Source: Alterisphingorhabdus sp051668705
GTDB lineage: Bacteria > Pseudomonadota > Alphaproteobacteria > Sphingomonadales > Sphingomonadaceae
Assembly: GCF_051668705.1 (NCBI RefSeq)
Contig: NZ_CP196351.1
Coordinates: 620,001-684,000 of the forward strand
DNA length: 64,000 bases
Reading direction: 5' to 3'
The notes under the pieces were generated by a model. It saw only the letters and a list, made by a program, of their open reading frames with translations. It was not told the origin of the DNA and searched no databases. Position numbers and translations under genes: made by a program. Every line of letters starts with the position of its first letter. Within the stretch, counting starts at the first letter, position 1. Shown in pieces: positions 7,986 to 17,007 of the stretch.

Positions 7986-8996
7986 TTACTGTATCGGCGC
8001 AGGCAATGGCTGGCTGGCGCAATGTAAGCTGCCGCCGCCCCGTAAAATGCCTATTGATGGGATAGGAATGATCGCACGTTTCGGGAACAGGTTTACTAAT
8101 GCTTGACTGGCAATGTCATCAAATGGCGTCTGATAAATCGGCAGGAAAACCGCACGATTGCCGATGACAAAATTCATATGGCTGGCAGGCGTGACCTCGC
8201 CATTAGACATGACAAGACCGGGCGAGGGGATCAATGTGGTGGTAATGCCAGCGGCTTCCGCGCGGCGAAGAGCATCGGCATAGATATAGGCATTAGGGTC
8301 ATCATTACCGGACGGGCTGGCCAGAGCCAAAACGCCCGGCGCGACCCAACGGGCCAGATTGTCGACATGCCCGTCTGTATGATCATTCACAAGGCCATCA
8401 CCCAGCCATAATAGATCATTGATGCCCAATGCGCTGGCCAAGCGTTTTTCGATATTGGGTTTTAACAGTTTCGGATTGCGATTGGGGTTCAGCAGGCATT
8501 GTTCCGTCGTAACGCCTCGCCCATGGCCGTCCACGTCAATTGCGCCGCCTTCTAATATCCAATCATGCTGCACAATGGGCAGATTGGCTGCATCGGCCAA
8601 GTGACGGCCAATTTCTGTGTCACCGGCCATTTCATATTTTCCGCCCCAGCCATTAAAGCGGAACAGTTGCGCGAGACGCACCCTTTTATCGTCTGCGCCA
8701 ATTGTCACGAGCGGTCCGGTATCGCGCAGCCATATATCGCCATAGGGATGGACCGCAATAGGCACAGCATCCTGGGTCAAACTGCGCGCCAATTGTGCAT
8801 TTTCTGCATTGCGGCAGACAAGTTGCACAGGCTCACCATGTTGCAATGCGAGTAAGGCGAAGCGTGCAATCTCTTCTTGCGCTGCGGCTATATGGCCTTG
8901 CCATTCTTCATCGTCATGGGGAAAGCCGATCCATAACAGATCATGCTTTTCCCACTCTGCCGGCATTTTTTGACTGGCAGATGCTGCTTCGATCAT
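7986..8996 (-). CDS. aguA: agmatine deiminase
   Basis: Hydrolyses agmatine to N-carbamoylputrescine and ammonia. This is a pentein-fold enzyme, and its guanidine-handling residues are visible: WILEGGAIDVDG (Glu), NDHTDGHVDNLARW (His, Asp) and the nucleophilic Cys in the C-terminal GGGSLHCASQ. DIWLRDTGP is also characteristic. Length 336 aa is normal. It is the first gene of the minus-strand set ending in aguB, with a gap of about 117 bases before the glutamate-synthase-like gene. An arginine decarboxylase to supply agmatine is not in the window. Confidence 0.95.
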   Translation of the reverse strand: MIEAASASQKMPAEWEKHDLLWIGFPHDDEEWQGHIAAAQEEIARFALLALQHGEPVQLVCRNAENAQLARSLTQDAVPIAVHPYGDIWLRDTGPLVTIGADDKRVRLAQLFRFNGWGGKYEMAGDTEIGRHLADAANLPIVQHDWILEGGAIDVDGHGRGVTTEQCLLNPNRNPKLLKPNIEKRLASALGINDLLWLGDGLVNDHTDGHVDNLARWVAPGVLALASPSGNDDPNAYIYADALRRAEAAGITTTLIPSPGLVMSNGEVTPASHMNFVIGNRAVFLPIYQTPFDDIASQALVNLFPKRAIIPIPSIGILRGGGSLHCASQPLPAPIQ

Positions 8997-9078
8997 AGGC
9001 CAGACTTCGTAATCATTGCCAGACTATTGATGCCGGACGAAAAAAGATCGGATCAGAAAAAGGCGGACTCAAAATATT

Positions 9079-10767
9079 TTATTCAGCGCCAGCGCGGCTC
9101 TTGTCACGGGTTTCCTTAAACTCGTCACCTTCAACCCAATTGGGCCAACTTTTGGTTTGGGCCAGCATCCGGCCAAGGCGATAGAAAAGTTGCAGGTCCG
9201 CAGCGACGCCATCCCAATTCCAGTTAGGATCATATTCGTCTTTTGGCCCGTGATAGCGGTTTTTCGTATAATCCTCGGCAATTGCGGCACCAGCCTCTTT
9301 GCCGCCATCGATCAAATCTTCGCCGCCATCAACATAGAGCATGGGCACACCCAATTTGGCGAAGCTGAAATGGTCAGAGCGGTAGTAAAAGCCTTTTTCC
9401 GGCGTCGATTCCGGTGTTGCAGTTCGATCAACCGATTTCAGCGCTGCGGCCAGAAAGTCATCGAGCTGCGATTTGCCGCCGCCAACAACGGTCACATCCT
9501 TGGCAGGACCTGCAATAAGGAATGCATCCATATTCACCCCGCCAGCAGTTTGCGCGAGCGGATAGATGGGGTTTTCAGCATAGAATTTGGAACCTAACAG
9601 CCCTGATTCTTCAGCGGTCACTGCCAAGAATATAATGGTCCGTTCCGTTGCGCCAGCTTTTGCATGGGCTTCGGCCAATGCGACCAAGGCCGCTGTGCCA
9701 GTGGCGTTATCCACGGCACCATTGCAGATATTGTCGCCATCAGGTGCTGGCTTGCAGATGCCGAGATGGTCCCAATGTGCTGTGTAGATCACATATTCGT
9801 CTGGCCGTTCGGTTCCAGGCAATATGCCGATAACATTTTTTGAATTGCTTTTCGAAATGGAGTTTTCAAAAGATACTTCGGCTTTCAGGTCGAGCGCTTT
9901 TGCTTTGAACCCTTTGGTTTTTGCTTCAGCCATTTCTGCTTCTAGATCCAGACCGGCTTTGGCCATGATAGCGGCTGCAACATCTTTTTGTATCCAGCCA
10001 TTAGCCCCTGTCTGGTCTGCGCCGCCATTGGATGTCTGCGCATAATATTGTGGTCCGCTCCAGCTTGATTCCACAACATTCCAGCCATAAGCCGCAGGGA
10101 ATTCATCATGAACGATCAAGGCCATTGCTGCACCCTGACGTGCGGCTTCTTCATATTTATAGGACCAGCGGCCATAATAGGTCATAGCCCGTCCGCCAAA
10201 GTCTCCTTCAAGGCCTTCCGTTTCATAATCAGGATCATTGACCAATATGATAACGGTTTTGCCTTTGACATCTACGCCTTCATAATCGTTCCATCCGCGC
10301 TCTGGAGCGTTGATGCCATAACCGACAAAGACAATATCACTGTTCGCGATCGAGGTCTTGGCCTGCTCTTGATATGTCCCGACAACCATCTCGGGGCCAT
10401 ATTTATAAGATAGCGTATCGCCTTCACCGCCGCTAATCACCAGTGGAGACACTTTATCCGCTGTGATTTCGACCAAAGGAACATCTTGAAACCAGCTTTC
10501 GCCATTTCCGGGTTGTAATCCGGCTGCTTCAAATTTCTCAGTCAATAAAGCGAGTGTTTTCTCTTCGCCAATGGTGCTGGGCGCGCGGCCTTGAAACGCA
10601 TCGGAAGACAATTCTTCGGTAATGGTTTTCATGGTCTCCATGGAAATATCACCGGCTTCGACCTCCGGAATGTCCATGGCTTCATTCTCGTCACTAAACG
10701 AAACATAGCATCCCGTTAGTAATATCGAAGCCAGTCCAGCTACAGCTATTGACCAAGTTTTGACCAT
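9079..10767 (-). CDS. M28-family zinc aminopeptidase, lipoprotein
   Basis: Exported metallopeptidase of the M28 (leucine aminopeptidase / PSMA-like) family. The lipobox LLTGC anchors it to a membrane. An inserted PA-like domain (about residues 130-280) precedes the peptidase domain (about 300-510). Zinc and catalytic residues are visible in YTAHWDHLG, GAVDNATGTAA, AVTAEESGLLGS and YRSDHFSFAKLGVP. Length about 562 aa fits PA-containing M28 enzymes. I start at 10767 because GGAG lies 8 bases before that ATG, too close for the ATG at 10773. It probably releases amino acids from external peptides. A second, shorter M28 lipoprotein is at 36 kb. Confidence 0.9.
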   Translation of the reverse strand: MVKTWSIAVAGLASILLTGCYVSFSDENEAMDIPEVEAGDISMETMKTITEELSSDAFQGRAPSTIGEEKTLALLTEKFEAAGLQPGNGESWFQDVPLVEITADKVSPLVISGGEGDTLSYKYGPEMVVGTYQEQAKTSIANSDIVFVGYGINAPERGWNDYEGVDVKGKTVIILVNDPDYETEGLEGDFGGRAMTYYGRWSYKYEEAARQGAAMALIVHDEFPAAYGWNVVESSWSGPQYYAQTSNGGADQTGANGWIQKDVAAAIMAKAGLDLEAEMAEAKTKGFKAKALDLKAEVSFENSISKSNSKNVIGILPGTERPDEYVIYTAHWDHLGICKPAPDGDNICNGAVDNATGTAALVALAEAHAKAGATERTIIFLAVTAEESGLLGSKFYAENPIYPLAQTAGGVNMDAFLIAGPAKDVTVVGGGKSQLDDFLAAALKSVDRTATPESTPEKGFYYRSDHFSFAKLGVPMLYVDGGEDLIDGGKEAGAAIAEDYTKNRYHGPKDEYDPNWNWDGVAADLQLFYRLGRMLAQTKSWPNWVEGDEFKETRDKSRAGAE

Positions 10768-11175
10768 TATCATGTCTCCATTTATTCAAGGCACTTGCCT
10801 CTTTGCACAGCGATTTGCCAGAAGACGACCATGGGCACAAGTGTGTAAGGTTGATCAAATTGTGTAATGCTTTGCGGCTCATTGAAAGATCAACTCAGGA
10901 AGCATTGATATCAGTGAATATCCAACCGTCAAAAATGGTTGCTAGGGTGATATAGCGATGGTAGTAGCGAACAAGATTAAAAGCCTTTAATTCCTTGTAT
11001 TGCAATATAATTTTGTCTTGAGGTTGCAGTCTGGCCATCCAATTATGACGAGCTGTTGCGTAAAACGGCTGTCATGGCGTGAAAATGGCTTTGGGTAATA
11101 AAGGCCAATGTAAATGGCTATGTATCAGCTTTTGACGCTCTTATTTGAGCAATATTAAACGGCAGAGAGGCTTTT
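10768..11175. other. intergenic region before the sigma-factor gene
   Basis: About 400 bases separate the divergent M28 peptidase and sigma-factor genes. I found no convincing coding frame, no small NepR-type gene and no GGAAC-type EcfG promoter. An inverted ATTAAA / TTTAAT pair lies near 10976-10991, of unknown meaning. Otherwise I see nothing to name. Confidence 0.4.
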
Positions 11176-11805
11176 TTGGACGCAGAAAAAACATCCCTGC
11201 CTGATAGTGAGTTCAAGGCTTTGTTGACGGATGTGGTTCCGCACCTGCGTGCCTATGCGCGCTCTCTTTCCGGCAATCGCGATTTTTCTGATGATCTGGT
11301 GCAAGAGGCATTGCTCAAGGCCTGGGCCGCGCGGCAGAGATTTGAAGCAGGCACCAATATGCGGGCCTGGACTTTCATCATTTTGCGCAATGTCTTTTTA
11401 TCACAAATGCGGCGCAACAAATTTGTTGGCGATTGGGATGAGTTAACCAGCGACCGTGTGCTCAGCATGTCAGGCCAGCAAGATGACCAGATTAACCTTG
11501 CCGATGTGCAAAGGGGGCTAAACGCTCTGCCAGCTGCGCAGCGTGAAGCGCTAATATTGGTTGGTGCGGGCGGTTTTTCTTATGAGGAGGCAGCAGAAAT
11601 TTGCGATGTCGCTATTGGCACCATTAAGAGCCGAGTGGCGAGAGCGCGAACGGCACTCGAAAAACTTTTGGAAAGCGATGATAAGGACAGTCTGGCCAAT
11701 GCGTCGCAGCGCGGTGACAGTCCGCTTAGCGATCTTATGAATGATCTTGACAATTTGAGCGATGGGCAGTCTGCGAATGGCCCGGGCGGGGCCAAGAGCA
11801 TATAA
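11176..11805 (+). CDS. RNA polymerase ECF sigma factor, EcfG-like
   Basis: Extracytoplasmic-function sigma factor. Region 2 (about residues 15-85) contains VPHLRAYARSLSGNRDFSDD, LVQEALLKAWAARQRF and the NMRAWTFIILRN block typical of alphaproteobacterial EcfG (ECF15) general-stress sigmas. Region 4 (about 110-165) carries YEEAAEICDVAIGTIKSRVARAR. It has a C-terminal tail of about 35 residues. The start is TTG at 11176, preceded by AGAGAGG with 5-base spacing; no ATG start is plausible. In the classical locus the nepR and phyR genes adjoin ecfG; neither is here, so this may be a paralogue. It is followed by glnE after 25 bases and may be co-transcribed with it. Confidence 0.87.
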   Translation: MDAEKTSLPDSEFKALLTDVVPHLRAYARSLSGNRDFSDDLVQEALLKAWAARQRFEAGTNMRAWTFIILRNVFLSQMRRNKFVGDWDELTSDRVLSMSGQQDDQINLADVQRGLNALPAAQREALILVGAGGFSYEEAAEICDVAIGTIKSRVARARTALEKLLESDDKDSLANASQRGDSPLSDLMNDLDNLSDGQSANGPGGAKSI

Positions 11806-11830
11806 GATGCTTTTGCTAAGGGTATAAAGA

Positions 11831-14623
11831 ATGCCGTCACCAATGTCGCAAACGCCAATTGCTGTGTCTGACATGCCCAAGGTGATTAACCGGGCACACC
11901 GATATTCGCCATTTCTGCGCCGGGCTATAGACAATCTTCCCGATATTTCTGCATTGCTGGCAGATGGTGATATTCAGGGTGCGATTGCGGCGTCTCACAT
12001 ATTGGGCAAAAGTGAGAGCATAGATATAGCATTGCGACAACAGCGCACTGCGCTCAGCCTGTCGCTGGCGATAGCTGACCTTTCCGGGCATATGTCGTTT
12101 TCGCAAGTGACGCAGCATTTATCGGACTTCGCCGATGGCGCCATCGATCAGGCGCTGCAGGATCTCTTCCGGCGGCGCTATGATTGCGAGCCGACGGGCT
12201 TTGCAGTGATTGCCCTTGGAAAGCTGGGGGCGCGGGAACTTAACTATTCCAGTGACATTGACCCGATCTTTTTGTTTGATCCGCAAACCATTCCGACGCG
12301 TGGGCGGGAAACGCCTGTTGATGCAGCGCAGCGTATTAGTCGCCAACTTATCGCGACATTAAGCGAACGGACGGCCTATAGCTATGTTTTCCGCGTTGAC
12401 ATGCGCTTGCGCCCTGCAGCGGAGGTAAGCCCTTTGGCGCTGCCTATTAGCGGCGCGATCAGCCATTATGAATCGCAGGCGCTTGCTTGGGAGCAAGCGG
12501 CGTTCATTCGGGCACGATTTAGCGGCGGCGATGCCAAGCTGGGGGCGTATTTTCTGGATGAGATACAGCCCTTTATCTGGCGGCGCAGTCTTGATTTTGG
12601 CACTATTGATGCGATTGCTGATTTGACGCGCCGTATCCGCGAACATTATGCCGAAGGGCAGGTTTTTAGCGCAGGCTATGACTTGAAGCGCGGTCGTGGC
12701 GGAATTAGAGAAGTTGAGTTTTTCGTACAGTCCCAGCAATTGGTTCATGGTGGGCGGAACCCTGAATTGCGACAAGGGACGACCTTATTGGCGCTTTCGG
12801 CACTTGCTGATCACGGTATTTTGCAGGCCAATACTGCGGATATTATGGCTGCAAATTACATAACCCTTCGCAATGCCGAGCACCGGTTGCAAATGGTCGA
12901 TGACAGGCAGACCCATAGCTTGCCCAATCAGGAAGAATCGCTGGACAATGTAGCGCGTCTTGCTGGTTGGGATGATGGTCAGGAATTCTTGGATAGCCTT
13001 GCCCCTGTGGTGCAAAGTGTGGGCGAGCATTATGACCAATTGCTCGCCAATTATGGCGTGGGCAGTGCAGCGTCATCTGCGGACAATAAGGATGATAGCG
13101 GGCATGATATGCCGCAAATGCTGGCCGATAATGATGACCGCTTGACTATGCAACTGGCTGCTATGGGCTTTTATGAGACAGGCGCGATAGTACGCTTGAT
13201 CAGCAGGTGGCGACATGGCGGTGTGCGCGCACTGCGCAATCCGGCCAGTTTACGGGCATTTGAAAATACTATCGGGTCTTTGCTTGGGCATATTGCAGAA
13301 AATGGCGGCGATTTGGTCAGCATCAATCGTTTGGATGGTTTGCTGCAAAAGCTGCCCAGTGTCCTCAACATGTTTTACTTGCTGGAAGCACGGCCGAATT
13401 TAAGACGCAAACTGGCTATTGTCCTCACCCACGCACCGGCTTTGGCCAGGGCATTGTCACAACGGGCGGATTTACTCGATGCGCTTGTTGATAATCGCGC
13501 TCTGGGAGGGTTGACCGGGCGCGAAGAGATAGTGGCCGATTTGCGCGGCGCTGTGCAAGATATAGCGATGGAGGCATTGCTCGATCATGTCCGACTGGTC
13601 GTGGCGGAACACCGCTTTGTGCTGGGCATGAAATTGATAGAGCAACGCCGCGATCCGCTTTTGGTAGCACGCGATTATAGCCAGTTGGCCGAAGCAGCCA
13701 TTGAAGTGATTGCCGAGGCTGTGACCAGAGATTTTGTTACCAAATATGGCTATATTGAGGGTGGCGAACTGTTGATCTTGGGCTTGGGCCGGCTTGGCGG
13801 CGAAGCTCTAACTCATGCTTCTGATCTGGATTTGATCTTTCTCTTCACCGGCGATCATGATGCCGTTTCCAACGGTCCCAAAAGCATCGGCGCCACCCAA
13901 TATTTCAACCGGCTGGCGCAGCGTATTGTTGCTGCTCTTTCAGTGCCTACTGCCAATGGCGCATTATATGATGTCGATACACGGCTCAGACCATCTGGAA
14001 ATCAGGGGCTTTTGGCCGTCTCCATAGAGAGCTTCCTGCAATATCAAAAAGACACGGCGTGGACATGGGAACATATGGCGCTATGCCGTGCGCGGCCGGT
14101 TTATGGATCATCACAATCGCGTGATGCCTTGTCTACGCAGATTACCGGTTTTTTGATGCATGTTGGTGCAAATATTGATGCTGGTGACAGCATAGCGGAA
14201 CGCGCATTAGCCATGCGTGCAGACATTGCCATGGCCAAGCCGCCGAGCAGCTATTGGGATGCCAAGCTGGCAAAGGGCGGATTGGTTGATCTGGAGTTTT
14301 GCGTGCATGTATTGCAGCTAACCCATCAAAAGGGCCTTTCGGGAAACCTCTCAGAAGCGATCGACATTTTAATAGCGGCCAGGCTCTTGCCTGAAGCCTT
14401 TGCCGATGCGCATGATTTTCTGACGCGCTTGCTTATTATTTTGCGGCTGGTGGAAGATCATGACAAGCTAGAGCTTGCCTCAACACAAGCATTGGTCGCA
14501 AAGATTTGCGGAGAGAATAGCTGGATTGATTTGCAAAAGCGATATGAGCAGGTGCGCACCATTGTATGTGCAGAGCGACAAAGGTTATTAGGCGCTATTC
14601 CCCAACTCGATTCGCCCTCATGA
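11831..14623 (+). CDS. glnE: bifunctional glutamine synthetase adenylyltransferase / adenylyl-removing enzyme
   Basis: Controls glutamine synthetase by adding or removing AMP on a tyrosine in response to PII. Two nucleotidyltransferase domains are visible. The N-terminal removing domain has GKLGARELNYSSDIDPIFLF (about residue 130), and the C-terminal adding domain has LGLGRLGGEALTHASDLDLI (about residue 655). Each contains the Gly-Ser-Asp-x-Asp type metal site, and a helical linker joins them. Length 930 aa is standard for alphaproteobacteria. It lies 25 bases after the sigma-factor gene and 37 bases before a peroxiredoxin gene; this order recurs in sphingomonads (recalled knowledge). Confidence 0.95.
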   Translation: MPSPMSQTPIAVSDMPKVINRAHRYSPFLRRAIDNLPDISALLADGDIQGAIAASHILGKSESIDIALRQQRTALSLSLAIADLSGHMSFSQVTQHLSDFADGAIDQALQDLFRRRYDCEPTGFAVIALGKLGARELNYSSDIDPIFLFDPQTIPTRGRETPVDAAQRISRQLIATLSERTAYSYVFRVDMRLRPAAEVSPLALPISGAISHYESQALAWEQAAFIRARFSGGDAKLGAYFLDEIQPFIWRRSLDFGTIDAIADLTRRIREHYAEGQVFSAGYDLKRGRGGIREVEFFVQSQQLVHGGRNPELRQGTTLLALSALADHGILQANTADIMAANYITLRNAEHRLQMVDDRQTHSLPNQEESLDNVARLAGWDDGQEFLDSLAPVVQSVGEHYDQLLANYGVGSAASSADNKDDSGHDMPQMLADNDDRLTMQLAAMGFYETGAIVRLISRWRHGGVRALRNPASLRAFENTIGSLLGHIAENGGDLVSINRLDGLLQKLPSVLNMFYLLEARPNLRRKLAIVLTHAPALARALSQRADLLDALVDNRALGGLTGREEIVADLRGAVQDIAMEALLDHVRLVVAEHRFVLGMKLIEQRRDPLLVARDYSQLAEAAIEVIAEAVTRDFVTKYGYIEGGELLILGLGRLGGEALTHASDLDLIFLFTGDHDAVSNGPKSIGATQYFNRLAQRIVAALSVPTANGALYDVDTRLRPSGNQGLLAVSIESFLQYQKDTAWTWEHMALCRARPVYGSSQSRDALSTQITGFLMHVGANIDAGDSIAERALAMRADIAMAKPPSSYWDAKLAKGGLVDLEFCVHVLQLTHQKGLSGNLSEAIDILIAARLLPEAFADAHDFLTRLLIILRLVEDHDKLELASTQALVAKICGENSWIDLQKRYEQVRTIVCAERQRLLGAIPQLDSPS

Positions 14624-14660
14624 GGGGCATTTTCGACACGCATTTTCAGGAGTTTGAAAT

Positions 14661-15134
14661 ATGACAGACATTGCCATTGGTGATACGCTTCCCGATATAG
14701 CCATGACGGCCGTAGATGGTTCTGAACTGCGACCTGCCGATTATGCCGGTTCGCCATGGGTTCTGTATTTTTACCCCAAAGACGATACGCCGGGCTGTAC
14801 GAAAGAAGCACAGGCGTTCAGTGCCAATAAAGCAGAATTTGATGCTTTGGGTGTCAAGATATTGGGCGTTTCAAAAGATCCGCCAAAAAAGCACCAGAAG
14901 TTTATCGATAAATATGATCTGACTATCGACCTTGCATCCGATGAAGAGACAGCCATGGCGGAGGCTATCGGCGTTTGGGTTGAGAAAAATATGTATGGCC
15001 GCAAATATATGGGGCTGGAACGCTCGACATTTCTTATCGATGCGGCTGGTAAGGTTGCGCATATATGGCGCAAGGTAAAAGTGAAAGAGCATGAACAGGC
15101 TGTTTTACAGGCGGCCAAAGAGCTGGTTGGCTAA
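14661..15134 (+). CDS. bcp: thioredoxin-dependent peroxiredoxin, Bcp type
   Basis: Reduces hydroperoxides. The peroxidatic Cys lies in YPKDDTPGCTKEAQAF with the Thr, Pro and downstream Arg (GLERSTFLID) of the family. It is the only cysteine in the 157-residue protein, so this is a one-Cys variant that must be re-reduced by an external thiol rather than by an internal resolving Cys. It sits between glnE and the ferritin-like gene, 5 bases before the next start, so translation is probably coupled. Cytoplasmic; no signal peptide. Confidence 0.93.
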   Translation: MTDIAIGDTLPDIAMTAVDGSELRPADYAGSPWVLYFYPKDDTPGCTKEAQAFSANKAEFDALGVKILGVSKDPPKKHQKFIDKYDLTIDLASDEETAMAEAIGVWVEKNMYGRKYMGLERSTFLIDAAGKVAHIWRKVKVKEHEQAVLQAAKELVG

Positions 15135-15139
15135 AGCGG

Positions 15140-15961
15140 TTGCCGCAATCATCACCTTCTGACCAATCGATCGATACAGTTGCAGGGGCGTGCCATATGG
15201 TATTGTCCAGTGCAGAGCCTGCTGCCAAGATAATGGCGGCGCGCTGGGCGGCGCGGCAATGGCGCTTAGGCCGTTTGGCGCATATATTTGATGTGGCGAT
15301 GCCGGAACGCCCGGCACGCCCCGATAAACCGGAATTGCTGCCCCCCAATAAAATGCCGCGGCGTGGCAAAGGCGATTCTGTAAAAGCCCGCAGCAATCTC
15401 TTGCACGCGCTGGCCCATATTGAATTTTCCGCCATTGATCTGGCTTTTGACCTGATTGGCCGGTTTGGCGCGCAGTTCCCCGCACAATTTGTCAGTGATT
15501 GGATGCGCGTTGGTGCTGATGAGGCGATGCACTTTGCGATATTGGATAGGCGGCTAAAACAATTGGGCAGCTATTATGGGGATATGCCAGCGCATGATGG
15601 CCTGTGGGAAGCCGCGCATGATACGCGTCATGATGCCTTGGCGCGTCTGGCTGTTGTCCCTATGGTGTTAGAGGCACGCGGTCTTGATATTACACCCGCC
15701 ACAGTGACGCGCTTTGAAAGCCAGAATGATATGGCGTCGGCACGTATTTTGAACAGAATTTATCACGATGAGATAAAACATGTTGGTTATGGCACCCATT
15801 GGTTTCGGCATGGCTGTCAAGAACAAAGTTTTGCTGCGGTGCAGCATTGGCAAATGCTTGTAAAACGGCATTTTCGTGGCGGTTTGAAAGCACCATTTAA
15901 CGACTCGGCGCGTGCGACAGCCGGTTTAACCCAAGATTATTACGCGGCGCTTGCTACCTGA
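15140..15961 (+). CDS. DUF455 ferritin-like protein
   Basis: A four-helix di-iron-type protein of the DUF455 family. Carboxylate/His ligands are visible as ALAHIEFSAIDLAFDL, DEAMHFAILDRRL, the conserved EARGLDITPATV and IYHDEIKHVGYGTHWF (E-x2-H pairs). Length 273 aa fits. The start is uncertain: TTG 15140 keeps the family-conserved N-terminal helix and lies 5 bases after bcp, while ATG 15197 has an AGGGG site but would cut that helix. The biochemical role of DUF455 is unestablished; pairing with a peroxiredoxin suggests an iron or redox function (inference). Confidence 0.8.
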   Translation: MPQSSPSDQSIDTVAGACHMVLSSAEPAAKIMAARWAARQWRLGRLAHIFDVAMPERPARPDKPELLPPNKMPRRGKGDSVKARSNLLHALAHIEFSAIDLAFDLIGRFGAQFPAQFVSDWMRVGADEAMHFAILDRRLKQLGSYYGDMPAHDGLWEAAHDTRHDALARLAVVPMVLEARGLDITPATVTRFESQNDMASARILNRIYHDEIKHVGYGTHWFRHGCQEQSFAAVQHWQMLVKRHFRGGLKAPFNDSARATAGLTQDYYAALAT

Positions 15962-16082
15962 AGAGATATGATTTTACATAGGCTCATCAAAAGAATCGCA
16001 AAAGTTTAGCGGTGATTGCGTCATAATATTTTACGCATTTGCCCTTAGCGAATATAAAATGGGTGGGCGCGTGCAAGAATAT

Positions 16083-16826
16083 ATGATCAAGTTTCTATCG
16101 AAGACTTTGACGCGGCTGTCTGGCTTTCTTGCAATCTCATCACTTGGCTTGGCTGCTCCTGCCATGGCGACCACAGCAGCACCTTTACCTGCTAATGAAG
16201 ACGCGCCAGCGGTTGCTGCCTCTGCAACTACAGATATTGTTGAGCGGGTATTGCCATCAACAGATGAAGAAGCTGCCACGGCCATCGGCATTCCTGACAG
16301 TGAATTTCGCAATTTGTTTGCAACGTGGCAATCGCATGACGAAACGCAAAATGGTCTTGTATCCATTCCATCGCGCATGCCGGTAGATAATGTCGTTATC
16401 ACTAGCCGGTTTGGCTATCGCACAGACCCATTTAAAGGTCGCCGCAAAAACCACAAAGGTATTGATATTGCTGGCCCCATTGGCACACCTATTTATGCGA
16501 CTGCTGACGGTATTGTTGGCCGCGCGCAATGGCTGGGTGGCTATGGTCGCTATGTTGAGATTGAACATGGCGGCAATATTCAGACCCGTTATGGTCATAT
16601 GTCCCGGCTGAATGTGGCGCCTAATCAGCGTGTCCGTCGCGGTGATTTGATCGGCTTTATGGGTTCAACCGGTCGCTCAACCGGCAGCCATTTGCATTAT
16701 GAAGTGCGTATCAATGGTGACGCGGTTAATCCTGCGCCATTCATGGAATCCACCGCCTATCTGGTGGCATTGGAAGAGCGGATAAATAACGCGCAGCAAG
16801 TTGCCGTTGGTGGACCAAGCGAATAA
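16083..16826 (+). CDS. M23-family peptidoglycan endopeptidase, exported
   Basis: LytM-type zinc peptidase cleaving peptidoglycan cross-links in the periplasm. The signal peptide ends ...LAAPAMA. The catalytic domain covers about residues 105-230: SRFGYRTDPFKGRRKNHKGI, with the first His and Asp in NHKGIDIA, and the HLHYE motif (H-x-H) in TGSHLHYEVRING. I start at 16083 (MIKFLSK); the frame extends upstream to 16059, but those residues precede the signal peptide. It is the last gene of the glnE group, separated by about 120 bases from the DUF455 gene and so possibly with its own promoter. Whether it is active or an activator cannot be told. Confidence 0.88.
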   Translation: MIKFLSKTLTRLSGFLAISSLGLAAPAMATTAAPLPANEDAPAVAASATTDIVERVLPSTDEEAATAIGIPDSEFRNLFATWQSHDETQNGLVSIPSRMPVDNVVITSRFGYRTDPFKGRRKNHKGIDIAGPIGTPIYATADGIVGRAQWLGGYGRYVEIEHGGNIQTRYGHMSRLNVAPNQRVRRGDLIGFMGSTGRSTGSHLHYEVRINGDAVNPAPFMESTAYLVALEERINNAQQVAVGGPSE

Positions 16827-16839
16827 TCGCAATTTTTTG

Positions 16840-16870
16840 AGCGGCGGGCTTCTGGCCGCTAATTTCATTT
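16840..16870 (+). terminator. possible terminator after the M23 peptidase gene
   Basis: AGCGGC (16840-16845) pairs with GCCGCT (16855-16860) around a nine-base loop, followed by AATTTCATTT. The stem is short and the T-tract broken, so this is a weak candidate. Confidence 0.35.
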
Positions 16871-16934
16871 CCTGCATTGTGCCATGGTCCGCAATTTGGC
16901 CGGATAAATAGCCATGTCAAAAATCTTCGCTTGA

Positions 16935-16952
16935 TTTAATCGATCAATTAAA
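16935..16952. promoter_or_regulatory. TetR-type operator palindrome, copy 1
   Basis: TTTAATCGATCAATTAAA is an 18-bp near-perfect palindrome (16 of 18 positions agree with its reverse complement) about 55 bases before the acyl-CoA ligase start. The same TTTAATC-N4-GATTAAA pattern occurs before the thiolase gene at 22010-22027. The TetR gene at the end of that second block is the obvious candidate binder (inference). Confidence 0.65.
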
Positions 16953-17007
16953 CAATCCTGCGCGTCAATAAAGATAAGGGTATCACACCCATGCTCAGGA
17001 GAGATTG

